The notes under the pieces: model-generated | Database searches by the model: none | What the model saw: the letters and a program-made list of their open reading frames with translations, nothing else | Told to the model about the DNA's origin: nothing | Translations under genes and position numbers: made by a program | Assembly (NCBI RefSeq): GCF_000220395.1 | Contig: NW_004086499.1 | Span: 62,001-126,000, forward strand | Direction of reading: 5' to 3' | Length of the DNA: 64,000 bases | Source of the DNA: Ichthyophthirius multifiliis | Taxonomy: Eukaryota; Ciliophora; Oligohymenophorea; Hymenostomatida | In this document: one piece after another, positions 24,474-36,148 of the stretch | Numbering within the stretch: position 1 is the stretch's first letter | Layout of the letters: each line of letters opens with the position of its first letter

Positions 24474-26606
24474 TCAATCAACATCTTCCATAGCATTAGT
24501 AGCTTATTAATCAGTATTATTATTAGTAGCATCTTTAACAAGACCAGGTACTTCTTCTTCCATTTTATCATCATCAATAGAGAGTCCTAACTTAATCATT
24601 CTATGGATTCTACTAGCAAAATGAGTAGGTTCATCTAATGAGAAACCTGAAGTTAATAAAGAAGTATCAAATAATAACCAGACTAAATCTTTGACGGTTT
24701 TATCAGCTTTATCTTTGTCTGATCTTGATTTAAGTTCCTAAACAATAGGATGATCAGGGTTAATTTCCATAGTTTTTTTCGAGATCATATAAGTAGATTA
24801 AGCGGAATCTCTTAAAGCTTAAGCTCTCATAATTCTTTCCATATTAGCAGACCATCCATATTCTCCAGTAACTAAAACACAAGGAGATTCATCTAATCTT
24901 TGGCCAACAACTACTTTTTCTACTTTATCTCCGAGTACTTCTTTGATTAATTTACATAATGGTTCAAAAGAAGCTTTTTTTTCTTCAAGTTATTTCTTTT
25001 CGTCTTCAGTTTATTCTAATTCGAGTCCTTCTTTGGTACAATTTTTGAGTTTTTTTCCATCGAATTCCTTTAATTGTTAAATTACGTATTCATCAATAGG
25101 ATCAATCATATAAAGGACTTCATATCCTCTCTTTTTTAAAGATTCTACGAAAGGAGATTAAGCTACAGAGGCTTTAGATTCTCCAGTAATAAAATATATG
25201 TCTTTTTGACCTTCTTTCATTCTACTTACATAGTCCTTTAAAGTAGTTAATTCTTCAGCACTTTTAGATGAATGATATCTTAAGAATTCGGATAATTTAG
25301 ATCTATTGGCTGAGTCTTCATGTATTCCCAATTTTAAGTTTTTTCCGAATTATTCGTAGAATTTTTTGAATTCTTCTTCGTTTTCGGAAACTTCGGTAAT
25401 CATATCAAGGCATTTTTTAACGATGTTTTTCTTGATAACCTTCAAGATTTTATTATGTTAGAGGAATTCTCTTGAAATATTTAAAGGCAAATCTTCAGAA
25501 TCAACTACTCCCTTTACGAAATTTAAATATTCAGGGATAATATCTTCACAATCGTCCATAATGAACACTCTTCTGACATAAAGTTTAATATTATTTTTCT
25601 TCTTTTTAGTTTCAAAAAGATCAAAAGGAGCTCTCTTGGGGATAAAAAGAATAGCTTTAAATTCTAATTGACCTTCGACTGAGAATTATTTTACAGCCAA
25701 ATGATCTTCCCAATCGTTTGTGAGTGATTTATAAAAGGCAGAGTATTCTTCCTTTGTTATTTCTTCTGGTTTTCTCATCCATAGAGGCTTATTTTTGTTC
25801 TATTCTTCGAATTCGCTGTGTACTTATTTTACTTTTTTCTTCTTTTTAGGCTTATTTTCGTCTTTTTCTTCCTTAATTTCAGGTTCATCTCCTTCTTTTT
25901 TTTCTTTTTCAGCAGTCTCTTCTTCGTCATCAGAAACTTCTTTTTCTTCGGTTTTTTCGACGTAAAGTTCAATAGGGAAAGCGATAAATTCGGAGTGTTT
26001 TTTAATCAAATCCTTAATTCTTCTTTCTTCTAAAAATTCTAAGTTATCACTCTTCATGTGTAAAATAATTTTAGAACCTCTGGTAAGTTTTTCAGGGTTC
26101 TCATCATCATTTACGACTGTAAAAGTACCTCCAGCAGTAGATTCCCATCTATATTAATGATCATCATCATTAGATTTGGAAATAACTTCGACTCTCTCAG
26201 CTACCAAATAAGCAGAGTAAAAACCAACACCAAATTGCCCAATCATGGAAATATCAGCACCTGAAGATAAGGCTTCCATGAAAGCTTTAGTTCCTGATTT
26301 GGCAATAGTACCTAAGTTATTAATTAATTCTTTCTTAGTCATACCAATACCGGTATCCCAAATAGTTAAAGTATTGTTAGTTTTGTCAGGGATGACTCTA
26401 ATTCTGAAGTTTGGTTCTATATCAAGTCTGGCACTTTCGGCATCAGTGATACTTTTGTATCTGATCTTATCTAAGGCATCAGATGAGTTAGAGATTAACT
26501 CTCTTAAGAAAATTTCTTTATTAGAATAGAATGTATTGATGATTAATCCCATCAATTGTTAGATATCGGCTTCGAAAGCGAAATGTTCGGGTTCGGTTGT
26601 TGTCAT
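24474..26606 (-). CDS. HSP90: cytosolic heat shock protein 90
   Basis: An intronless frame of 710 aa, ATG at 26604-26606 and TGA at 24474-24476. N-terminal ATPase motifs are complete: [41 protein letters not shown] and [15 protein letters not shown] charged acidic/lysine linker follows around residues 220-265. The middle domain has [19 protein letters not shown], and the C-terminal dimer domain leads to NAMEDVD. Cytosolic Hsp90 normally ends MEEVD to bind TPR co-chaperones; here Glu is changed to Asp (MEDVD). There is no ER signal or KDEL. GC and codon choice are richer than in neighbours, as expected for a highly expressed gene. Two heat-shock elements lie 237-280 bp upstream of the start. 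Confidence 0.98.
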
Positions 26607-26842
26607 TTTTATTGGATTTTTTGTTTTTTTGTCTTTAGTTTTTTTTTTTAAAAAAGTTAAGTAATTTTTTTTTTAAATTTAATTATATATATATATATTT
26701 TTTTTTTTGTATAAATAATTTATAAATTAGGTATGTATAAGGCAAATCTATTTTGATTTTTTTTTTTTTTAATTTTTTTGTTTAATTTTTTTTAATTCTT
26801 TTTTTAAATATCTTATTTTTATTGTTTTTTTTTTTTTTTTTC

Positions 26843-26850
26843 TTCTAGAA
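26843..26850 (-). promoter_or_regulatory. heat-shock element, distal-1
   Basis: TTCTAGAA, a perfect inverted nTTCnnGAAn pair, preceded by a further TTC (26840-26845 region reads TTCTTCTAGAA). It lies about 240 bp upstream of the HSP90 start codon and is the binding pattern of heat-shock factor. Binding is inferred from sequence and location. Confidence 0.7.
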
Positions 26851-26877
26851 TATTTATATTATTATAAAATTTAAATG

Positions 26878-26885
26878 TTCTAGAA
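26878..26885 (-). promoter_or_regulatory. heat-shock element, distal-2
   Basis: A second TTCTAGAA, 35 bp from the first and about 275 bp upstream of HSP90. Two identical 8-mers with two G/C each in sequence this AT-rich are unlikely by chance. Confidence 0.7.
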
Positions 26886-28256
26886 TTTTTATTCTTATAT
26901 ATTTATTAATTTTTTTATATTAAGCTTTATATCCAATTGCTTTTTTTTTTTTTTGAAATCAAAATTAATTTAATTTTTTTTTTTTTAGTAAAGTTAAAAA
27001 AACAAATAAAAATAGCTTTTTTTAAATATACAATATATATTCTTTTTTTTTTAGAGTTTTATTAAATTTCTATTTTTCTTAAATACAAAATTTTATATTG
27101 TATCTATAAAATTTTGAATTAAAGGGATAAAATATAGAAGAAACATTTTTATTTAATTATTTAACTATAAATATATATAAATCATAATTTTATTTTCATA
27201 TTATTAAATATAACAAATTAAAATTATTTATAAAAAAAAAATAAGTTTTAAATGAATTTATATAAAAATATAGTTAATTAACATGAAATAGCAATTAGAT
27301 TATTTTAAATTCAATAGAAAATATATCAAAGATATTTAAAATTAATAATCATATATCCAAAACTTCAGATTTTAAAAGTAAAATTAATTGAATATTATTA
27401 GTTTATTATTATTAAAGGGAAACAAATATATAATAATTCGTTCTTTCATATATATAATTAATTTTTTTCAAAATAAAAATATATTATATAAAAAATTTTG
27501 GATTAAATTTACTATATAAAATTATTTTATTTTTTATATATTATATATTAAGAAATTTTATTATAAGAATCTATATTTTTAAGAGATAATATATTTAAAA
27601 ATAAGCTTTATTTTATATAATTAGATTTTTAAAATATATAAATTTAAAAAAATAAAGTCTTGTTATTATATATTTCTAAAAAAAATAACTGAAATAGAAT
27701 ATTTACAAAGTTAATATATAAGTCTATAAAAATTTTAAAATGTATAATAAAAATTACATAATTTAAATATATTTTAAAAATATATAAGAAAATTGCTAAA
27801 CCATAATAATATATTACATCATTATTAATATATATATGAAAAAAAAAAATATTAATAAAATTAGAATTAAATATAACATATTTATTTTATTTAAAATAGA
27901 AATAGTGATAAAGTTTAAATTTAATAAAATTTTTAAAATTATATAGTTACTTTTACTAAATTTTATTGATTTTTAAAATTTGTTAAAGAAATCATTATGT
28001 TTTTTAATAGAAATAAACATAAATAATTTTTAACTTTTTTTTTAAATAAAAAGCAATAAATAAATTTTTATTATTATTCATAAATTAAAATTAGATGAAA
28101 TAAATTATTCTCATTAAATAAAACAAAAAAAAGATGTAAAATTTAAATTAAAAATATACTAGATAAATATAAATAATAATATCATATTTAAATAAATATA
28201 AAATTATTTTATATTAAATTGATTATTTATAAATATAAAAAAATTATTAATCGGTT

Positions 28257-29883
28257 TCAAATATTATCCTGATTATTATTATGATCATTTTCACTTACCT
28301 ATTCATCATTATTTTAGTAATATTATTAATAATATTATTAATATTATTCCCATTACTATTAACCAAATTTATAATAACTCTAAGGATACAAAAGTAAATA
28401 TTATTACTAACTAGCATTACCTTAAGTAGGTAAATACTAATAGCCCATATCTTATTTCTAAGGAGGTGCAATAATTTGATAAAAATGCTAATTTTTGCAA
28501 TTATTACATTTACACAATTCCGTACAAACAGCTCCCATTTAAAAGCATTCACAATATTTTTTTTAACAATCACTTTTTTTGCAATTACATCCCTTATTAT
28601 GTATTTTCACACCACTAAAATTATCATATTATTCATCCATTTACTTTTCAAATTTTTGTTAGAAAATTATAATAAAAAAAATAAAAAAATTAATAAATAT
28701 ATTACTAAGTTAATTTTCGGTTCAAAGCCACTACAATTTCTATCAGTAATTATTTTCATAGCTTTTATTCTATATTATTCATATTTTGGTATATTATAAC
28801 AATTTTAACAATTACATCCATCACAATAGTTTTTAGCTTAAAAACACTCACAATATAACTTTAAACATTTAGTTTTTTTACAATTACAGCAATCTTTTTT
28901 TATTCTTATTCCAATTATTATTATTACTATTATTCAGAATTACTTTTCATTTATATACTTTTTTCTGATTTTAAATGACTGTTTTTCCCTTTTATTCATC
29001 TTCTTCTTTTTCTTATTAATCTTTGTTTATTTTTTTACTTTTTTTAGTTGATAAACGAGGTGTATTTTCAATATTTTTTATTTCGGAGGTATTTATGGGT
29101 ATTTTAGCTTATATTATGTTACTTTTTTTACATGAAGGTGTATAAAATTAATCTAATTTTTAGTTTTCTTAAAAGCTTTGCTTCATTTAATATTATTTTT
29201 AGAAATGGGTATAATTTTTATCCTTAATTTCACATAAAAATGTACAATTAGAATAATCAAATTTTTTCATTATTTATTCATAATATGGACTATCTTTAAA
29301 ATCTTCAAATTCTTTACTTAAATAAAAAAATGTATTTATATTTTTTCTTATTGTAAGGGAAAAAAAATAAAAAAAAATACTTATCATTAAATTCTATGAT
29401 AAATTTAGGTTATTAAATTATTATTTTTTTATTTTTATCTTCTGTTTATATCTATTTCGATATTATATTAGCTGCATAATCTATTAAATTATTTGATTTT
29501 GTAAAATTTTGTTTATTTGCACTTCTATACATTTTAGGAACTGCAAATTCTCTATTTTTTTATTAAGGATTGTAAAAATTTGGTGAGTTTTCGAGAATAT
29601 TTTCTTTGTTCTTGCTTTAAAAAATAAAATTATTATTATTATTATTTGGAGTGGCTTAAATTTATAATGGAAAAGGAGAATTTTAAAAAATAAAATTCTT
29701 ATTATTGCTGTTTGGAGTAAAAATATAAGGATTATAAGGCATTTTAAATTAATAAGAAGGAGATTCTAATATTTAACTTTTATTTGAATTTCTTAAAATA
29801 TTTTCCTTAAGCATATCATGTTCAATTTGCTATTAGTTTTATTTTGTTATCGATAAATTATTATAATCTATTTGAATATTCAT
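28257..29883 (-). CDS. Tesmin/TSO1/LIN54-type CXC (CRC) domain protein
   Basis: The start is taken at ATG 29881-29883 and the stop at TGA 28257-28259. The first exon is Asn/Gln/Ser-rich with short SP motifs (LESPSYQF, FTPNSNN, ENSPNFYNP). Two cysteine-rich CXC repeats follow, CNCKKTKCLKLYCECFQA with KNYCDGCNC and GCNCKKSDCQKKYCECFQM with VCTELCKCNNC, separated by RNCSGFEPK; together they form the CRC DNA-binding domain. The C-terminus is Tyr/Gln-rich. LIN54-type proteins bind CHR promoter elements and regulate cell-cycle genes with MYB proteins. Introns lie at about 29,330-29,390 and 28,660-28,720. The join between the second part and the first CXC repeat (near 28,930-28,965) is one base out of phase in every GT...AG model I tried. 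Confidence 0.88.
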
Positions 29884-30177
29884 TTATTTTTATATATATG
29901 TCTTTTTTATTATAACCTTATATTTATTTCATAATTAAGGGAGATTCTATTATATTTTGCTTGTCCATTTTTATTATTATTAATCGAGAAGATTTATTAA
30001 AAAATTTTTATGATTATTTATAAGGGATTTAAAACAGTAAAATAATTATAAATTTTTTTTTAAAAAAAAGTGTTTTTTTCTTATTATATTTAATATTTTT
30101 ATTCGAAATATTTATAAATACATATATGAAAAATAGAAATAAATATATTAATTTAATTAAATAAAAATATATAAATA

Positions 30178-30220
<43 letters not shown>

Positions 30221-31079
30221 TATTATCTGTTTTTTTTGTTACAAATATTTTTATATTTAAATATAATTTTTTTATTTAGAAATATTAAAATTATTCATTT
30301 TTTTAAATTAAATAATGACTATCTTTATTTAAATAAAAAATTATTTATATAATTTTTATTTTTTTATTTTAATTATATTTTTTACAATTTTTTTAAGAAT
30401 AGTCTTAAAAAAAATTATATTTTTTATTTTATAATTTTTATTTAACTATTTTTTTTTTTTATTTAAAAACATATTAAAATGTAGTGAAATTTAAAAATTA
30501 AATATATATAAAATATATATCGCATGATTTTTATATTTAAATATTAAAATATTTGTTTTTATATTTTAAAATAAGAATATTTATTTTTTAATTGTCATTA
30601 AAACATAATTTTTTTTTTATGAAATGTTTAATAATATCTTAAAAACTTTAATATTTTATATTTTTTTTATTTTTATTTTAAAAAAATAATTTTAAATAAT
30701 CACTTATATTATATTTTTTTCTTTTTTTTATTATATTTTTTTTAATTTTTTTTTATAAATCAAATTATATAAATATATAAAATAATAAATTAAAATGATT
30801 AATTAAATATCAAATAGTTTTAATAAATTTATTAAACATTTATAAGAAGTTTAAAACTTTTTATATATATATTTTATAATATTTTTTATTTATATTATTA
30901 TGTTATTTTATTTTATAAATATTTTTTCATAAATAGTATTCCTCATTATATTATTTTATTTAATTGTTTCAAAATTTATACTTAATTTATATATTATTTT
31001 TCTCAATATTAAAGAAGTTAAATTTAATTTGTATTAATCTTTTTTAAAATAATAAAAAAATAAAATTATATATTTTATA
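29884..31079. other. divergent intergenic region with AT tract
   Basis: About 1.2 kb between the CXC gene (-) and the HIT gene (+), with an (AT)n tract at about 30,178-30,216. An upstream ATG at about 29,959 (MDKQNIIESPLIMKQ) on the minus strand is in another frame from the CXC gene and could be a leader exon. Confidence 0.5.
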
Positions 31080-31614
31080 ATGTAAGAATTTTGTGAATTT
31101 TGTTATATATTTAAAAAAAATACAGAAAAAAATATAATCCCTATAGAAGATAGAAATCGACCTGAATTTATAAACTTATTTGCTTTATAAGATATTGATG
31201 ATGCGACATGTTAAAAGCATATTTTAATTTGTCCAATAAAGCATATAGAAACTATAAATAATTTAAAAAATGAAGACATAATATTAGTTGAACAAATTCA
31301 TAAAGCAGCATAAATACTATTATAAAAAACACACCCTAACAAAGTATATAAAATAAATTTTAAGAATATTTTTTTAATTTATATAAAATCTTATTTATTA
31401 TTCATATATATTTTAATTTTAGGAATATAGATTCGGATATCATTAACCACCTTAAATTTCAATTTATCATTTACATTATCATGCCTTTGTTTTACCTTTT
31501 AGAAATTAATTTTATGATATAATTAAATATGGCAGTAAATTATTAATAAAAAAGGATGAAATAATAAATAAAATAAAAAAGAATTAAATAAATTAAATTT
31601 AAAAATATTAATGA
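31080..31614 (+). CDS. HIT-family nucleotide hydrolase
   Basis: Two exons, 31080-31343 and 31423-31614, join in phase to 151 aa. The protein begins QEFCEFCYIFKK, a Cys pair typical of HINT-like proteins, then HILICPIKHIETINNL, and the catalytic histidine triad SIYHLHYHAFVLP (His-x-His-x-His) close to the C-terminus. HIT enzymes hydrolyse nucleoside phosphoramidates or dinucleoside polyphosphates; the His before Ala-Phe is the usual nucleophile. Size agrees with the HINT/FHIT class and favours a HINT-like enzyme. Basic Lys/Gln-rich C-terminal tail. Confidence 0.9.
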
Positions 31615-31757
31615 AATAAAATCGTATGTAATTAAAAAAAAATTATCTATTTTAAAAATGAATAATGAAAAATGCTTAATAAAAAAAATACATTAAATAG
31701 TAAATATAAATTATAATATAAATTTATATTTTTTATTTTTATTATTATTAAAAGAAA

Positions 31758-31798
<41 letters not shown>

Positions 31799-32336
31799 TA
31801 TTATTATTATTTTTATAGTGTTTTTTTATTATTTTAATCAAATATATTTTTATTTAACATTTTTTATTATATCATTATAAAAAATTTTATTGAAATATTC
31901 TTTTGTTTTTATATATTTTAGTTTTTTTTCTATAAAATTTTTATTTATTTTATTTTTTAAAACTTTTATTATTTAATACTTTTTTTTTTATTTACTTTAA
32001 AAAAAAATATTAAATAATTTAAATCTCAAAATTAAATTATTACAATATTTATATAAATATTTTATAAAATTATTACATTTTAATTTTTAATTATCATGTT
32101 TTTAATATTTTTAAATATTTTCTTTTCTTTTTAATGTATATTTTATATCTAAAAGTTCCCTTATAATGTTTATTTAATATATTTTATCTTATAATATTCA
32201 CTTACTGTTTTTTTAAAATTTAATAAAATTTTTTTTTTTTAATTTTAATTTAAATAAATATTATAATTTTTAATTTAAATAGCAAACAAACTAAAAATAA
32301 AAATATATAAGCAAACAGACATATTTTAAATATAAA
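31615..32336. other. AT-rich intergenic with ATT repeat
   Basis: About 720 bp with an ATT tract at about 31,760-31,812; no gene seen. Confidence 0.6.
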
Positions 32337-33840
32337 ATGGATTTCGAAAAACTATAACATATATTACCTAAAGATCCCTTAAAATGGGATATTTAAGACG
32401 TTTTAAAATGGTTAGAATTTATCGGTCTATAAAAATACTTTAATAGTTTTTGTAAATAAATTATTAAAAAAAGAATTTTAAACTAACATAAAAAAAAAAA
32501 AAAAATAGAAAATAATTCAGTAGACGGTTCATATTTATTATCTTTAAATAAACAAGAACTAAAATAAGAATTATAAATAAACAATTCTATTCATTTAAAA
32601 AAGTTATTAAATTGGTTATAATATGGACTAAAATAATATTCATTTTATTTAGAAAAAATAATAAAAGAAAATGATTAAATAAGTTTTATAAATATAATAA
32701 ATTAAAAAGAGAAAAAACAACTAAAACAAAGTATAGAAATTAATAAATCATAATAAATATAAAACTTGGACAATACAAGAATATCAAATAATCGAGAATC
32801 ATTTATAAATCAAGAATAACAAAACAACTTTATCGGAACACATAATAATATTAATGAAACAATGAATTTTTCAGGACGTTTTTAAAACTAAGATTTTTAA
32901 AAAATGGAAATAGAATAAATAAATATAGATAATAAATAAAATTTATATAAAAAAGAAATAATCCTCATTATAGAGCCCGTCGAAAAAATATAAGCTAACT
33001 TTTTTTGTATTAAAGAAGAAGGAGGAAAAATAGGAAGACACTCCACAAATTAAATATTGATTTTGGAAGAATCTATATCTCGATTTCATGCTGAAATTGT
33101 TTTTATAGATTAGTAGTTCTATATTAAAGACGTAGGGTCAACTACAGGTTCTTTTATTAAAATTAAAGACAAAGTTAACCTTAAAGTTGGGATGATTATC
33201 GAATTGGGATCTAATTAATTTGAAATAATTAAAGCTAAAGATGGGCTATTATAACTTCTTATTATTGAAGGGATTAATGTTTCTTAATATCCTTATGAAG
33301 TATTTTTATTTTTATTTTATTGTTTTAAATAAATATAAATGAAAGTTTAAATTTTTAAATTAAGATGATTATTTGTCTATTGGAAGAAAAAATACAAATA
33401 AAATTAATTTTATAGAAGACCATCATTTATCAAATATACATGCTAAAATATTTTATATTAATAAATAATTTATTTTAGAGGATAATGGATCAACAAATGG
33501 GTAAAACAAAATTAAAATAAATATTTACTTATATATAAATATAAGATCTTGGTTAAGATTAAGTAAAGAATAATAATAAAGCTCTGAATATTTACTTGAA
33601 AATGGGACTACATTTAAAATAGGGACTACTAGTTCATATAATTGTAAAATCGATGGAAAAGACATATAAAATGAGGTATTAGATAATAATTAATGCATTA
33701 TTTGTTTTAGTAATGAAAGAGATGTAGTATTTTAACCTTGTAGACATAATAGTGTTTGTATTAAATGTTCTAAAAATTTAAAAGAATGTCCTATATGTAG
33801 AACTAAAATTTTTGATATTGTTAAAATTTATAAATCATGA
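32337..33840 (+). CDS. SAM-FHA-FHA-RING protein, probable E3 ubiquitin ligase
   Basis: Exon 1 is 32337-32451, exon 2 starts 32509; two more introns lie near 33,320-33,365 and 33,500-33,545. Domain order: a SAM domain at about residues 10-75 (WDIQDVLKWLEFIGLQKYF, then VDGSYLLSL), a Q/N-rich linker, FHA domain 1 at about 205-290 (GGKIGRHSTN, SRFHAEIVF, DVGSTTGSF), FHA domain 2 at about 315-400 (LSIGRKNTN, LSNIHAKIF, EDNGSTNGSW), and a C-terminal RING (CIICFSNERD, PCRHNSVC, CPICRTKIF). FHA domains bind phosphothreonine, SAM domains oligomerise and RING recruits E2 enzymes, so a phosphorylation-directed ubiquitin ligase is inferred. It differs from CHFR/RNF8 in having two FHA domains, a SAM domain and a RING of the C-terminal MULAN/IAP type. 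Confidence 0.93.
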
Positions 33841-34023
33841 GAAATTTATACTTATATACTTATATATTTAATATTTGTTTGTTTGTTTTTTTTCGTTTGA
33901 AAAAATAAAATAAATAACATATATATATATATATATATATATCGTTATATATTAAAATAAAAATTTTAAAATACATTTTTATACATCTATTTTAAATTTT
34001 TTTTTTTTTTTTTTAATAATTTA

Positions 34024-34854
34024 TCAATTTATTTATTCATCACTAATAATTTTTATAACTTTTTTAATTTACCATATAGTTTTCAAATTTAAAATCCACA
34101 ATCCTGAACTTAAAATAATCAAAACAAAATAAATATTAATATTCAGAAATTCATTTTAATAAATAAATAAACAAATGAACAAAAAAGATAAAAAAGGTAA
34201 AAATTTAACCAAAAAAAAAGCATATTTAATCACCTAAATATTACAATAAATTGATCCTAAAAGCAATACTATAAAAATATTAAATAAAATAGAACCCTAA
34301 ATAATAGTTTCATATCCAAATTAAACATAAAAAATTTAAAAAATACATAAAGCAATCATTATTAATATTAAAATAAGAGAATTAATTAATTTTTTTCTTA
34401 CATTTTAATGAATATGATCTGAGCATTAAATAGAATAGGCTGAAGATAATTCTTCTAAGGAAAATTTCATACAATTAATTTACTATATCTTTTTTATAGA
34501 ATAATTCAAACTAAAATCACCATCTAAAAGGTTCGAATTTCGCTATAGAGAAATGTCCTTATAGGTAATAATACTAGCTTTCCTAACTCTATCAATTAAA
34601 TGTTAAGTATATTGTTCTTTCATTTTTAATTTACTTTTATTTATCAAAGTAATATGCTCCATGCAATACAATTCTAAACATTATTCAATTGTAAGAACTT
34701 CTATTGTTTCTTAATCATAATCTATTTATATAGATTCTTCATTTTCAGATTTATCTAATTATTTTTATTATTATAAGTTTAATTATTTATTTTATTAGCT
34801 TTTTATTTCTTATTCTTTATTATCTAATACATCTTTTTAAGCCTCTTAACTCAT
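34024..34854 (-). CDS. hypothetical membrane protein, 276 aa
   Basis: One exon, ATG at 34852-34854 and TGA at 34024-34026. The N-terminal half is soluble, Gln/Glu-rich at first (MSQEAQKDVLDNKEQ), then TIEVLTIEQCLELYCMEH and RVRKASIITYKDISL. The C-terminal half has four hydrophobic helices in pairs (LINSLILILIMIALCIF, ILFNIFIVLLLGSIY, FFLVKFLPFLSFLFICLF, YFVLIILSSGLWILN). No family is recognised. It is convergent with the SAM-FHA-RING gene (gap 183 bp) and lies 61 bp downstream of the stop of the polyQ gene on the same strand. A weak + strand frame from ATG 34173 overlaps it and is judged a shadow. Confidence 0.72.
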
Positions 34855-34915
34855 TTATATTATTTAAGTAAGTGATTATAAACGTTTTTTTAAATAAGTT
34901 TTATTTTAAAATTAA

Positions 34916-34947
34916 TCATTATTAATAATATTATTGTGGATATTATA

Positions 34948-35005
<58 letters not shown>

Positions 35006-35527
35006 TATTTTATTTATATTATTGATATTATTATTGTTATTTTCCTTATCTTTTATTATATCTTAACTATGTTTTATTTTTTTATTATTAAATACTTTGT
35101 CTACCATGTCTTTTAAATTGTTGTTATATTTGCAATTTTTATTTAAATTTTACTATGTGGTATTACTTGTAGTTATTATCGCTTCTGTCATCTATGTTAA
35201 ATTTTGTCCATTATTGTTTGTATTATTATTATTATTTAATTTATTATTTTATATACTATTTTATTTATTTTAAATATATATTTATTCATTTTCCTATATA
35301 TTTGTATTTATATATTTATTATTTTATATTTCTTTATCATGTTCTTCTAACAAATTTTCTATATTTAATTTATTAGTATCGTTTAATTCACTTTAATTTT
35401 GTTTTTTTTTTTCATCTTCGTTAATCTTTTCGTTTATTTTATTATCTTATGGCGTTACTTATTAATATATTTCTTCGTCTATATGTATTGTATAGCCAGT
35501 TTATCTTTATTAATTTATTTTTTACAT
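34916..35527 (-). CDS. Asn/Gln-rich protein with polyQ tract, 203 aa
   Basis: Open from ATG at 35525-35527 to TGA at 34916-34918. It begins MQKINQQRQTGYTIHIDEE, continues with an acidic Lys/Glu/Asn-rich part (NLLEEHDKEIQNN), Asn runs, AIITTSNTTQQNL and DMVDKVFNNKKIKH, then about 18 TAA codons in a row (poly-Gln, plus-strand TTA tract at 34950-35003) and ends LQYPQQYYQQ. No domain seen. It could alternatively be an upstream exon of the membrane protein gene that starts 61 bp downstream, but no GT...AG pair in the gap joins them. Confidence 0.5.
34950..35003. repeat. (ATT)n tract, poly-Gln coding on minus strand
   Basis: About 18 ATT units, translated as TAA glutamines if the minus-strand polyQ gene is real. 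Confidence 0.85.
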
Positions 35528-36148
35528 ATGTATTTTTATTTTATTTTATATTATGTTATTTTATTTTTTAAAACAAATTTTATATATTTTATTTTTAATT
35601 CTAATTATTGACTTATTTTCTATATTTTTTTATCAAGAAATAATTTAAATCATTTTTATAGTTTTAAGAAGTTTTTCTAAAATAAAAAATTAAAAAAAAC
35701 AAATATATAATATAAACTTCATTTATAATCTCTCCTCCTTTTTTAATTTTTTAAATTTATATATATTTAATAATTTTTTAAATAATTTAAAAACTTTAAA
35801 TTTAAAATAAAGTATAAAAATTTTTAATATTGTATAATTTAATAAGTAATATAAATAAGCTATAATATCCTAAATTTAATTTTTAAAAATAAAATATTTA
35901 TGATTTTAATAATTTTATTAGGGGGGGGGGGGAGGGAGGTTTCAATTATTTTTAATTTCAATGAATAGATATAAATATAAAAAAAAAATATAAAATTAAT
36001 TTAATTATGAAATGTTTTTGATTTAATTTTTAAAAACATTATAATATAATATAATATTAACACAATTAATTTATAAATAAAAATAAAAATTGTACCTATA
36101 TTGTATTTTAAAATAAAAAAACAAAATAATAATTTATAAAAAAAAAAT
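35528..36148. other. divergent intergenic with poly-G run
   Basis: About 620 bp between the polyQ gene (-) and the YrhK-like gene (+). It contains a run of 12 or more G followed by AGGGAGG at about 35,921-35,940. No gene seen. Confidence 0.6.

Larger units (their letters stand above)
26607..28256. other. HSP90 upstream region and AT-rich intergenic
   Basis: The first 300 bp are T-rich promoter sequence with the two heat-shock elements. The rest to 28,256 is low-GC sequence with no gene I can support. Confidence 0.6.

Noticed and set aside
26245-26529. Plus-strand open frame of 94 codons inside HSP90
   Set aside because: Antisense to the conserved ATPase domain of HSP90; a shadow of coding sequence.
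28476-28799. Plus-strand open frame of 107 codons
   Set aside because: Antisense to the CXC cysteine repeats on the minus strand.
34173-34412. Plus-strand frame MNKKDKKGKNLTKKK...
   Set aside because: Antisense to the four-helix membrane protein, which is longer, has typical TM helices and higher coding consistency.
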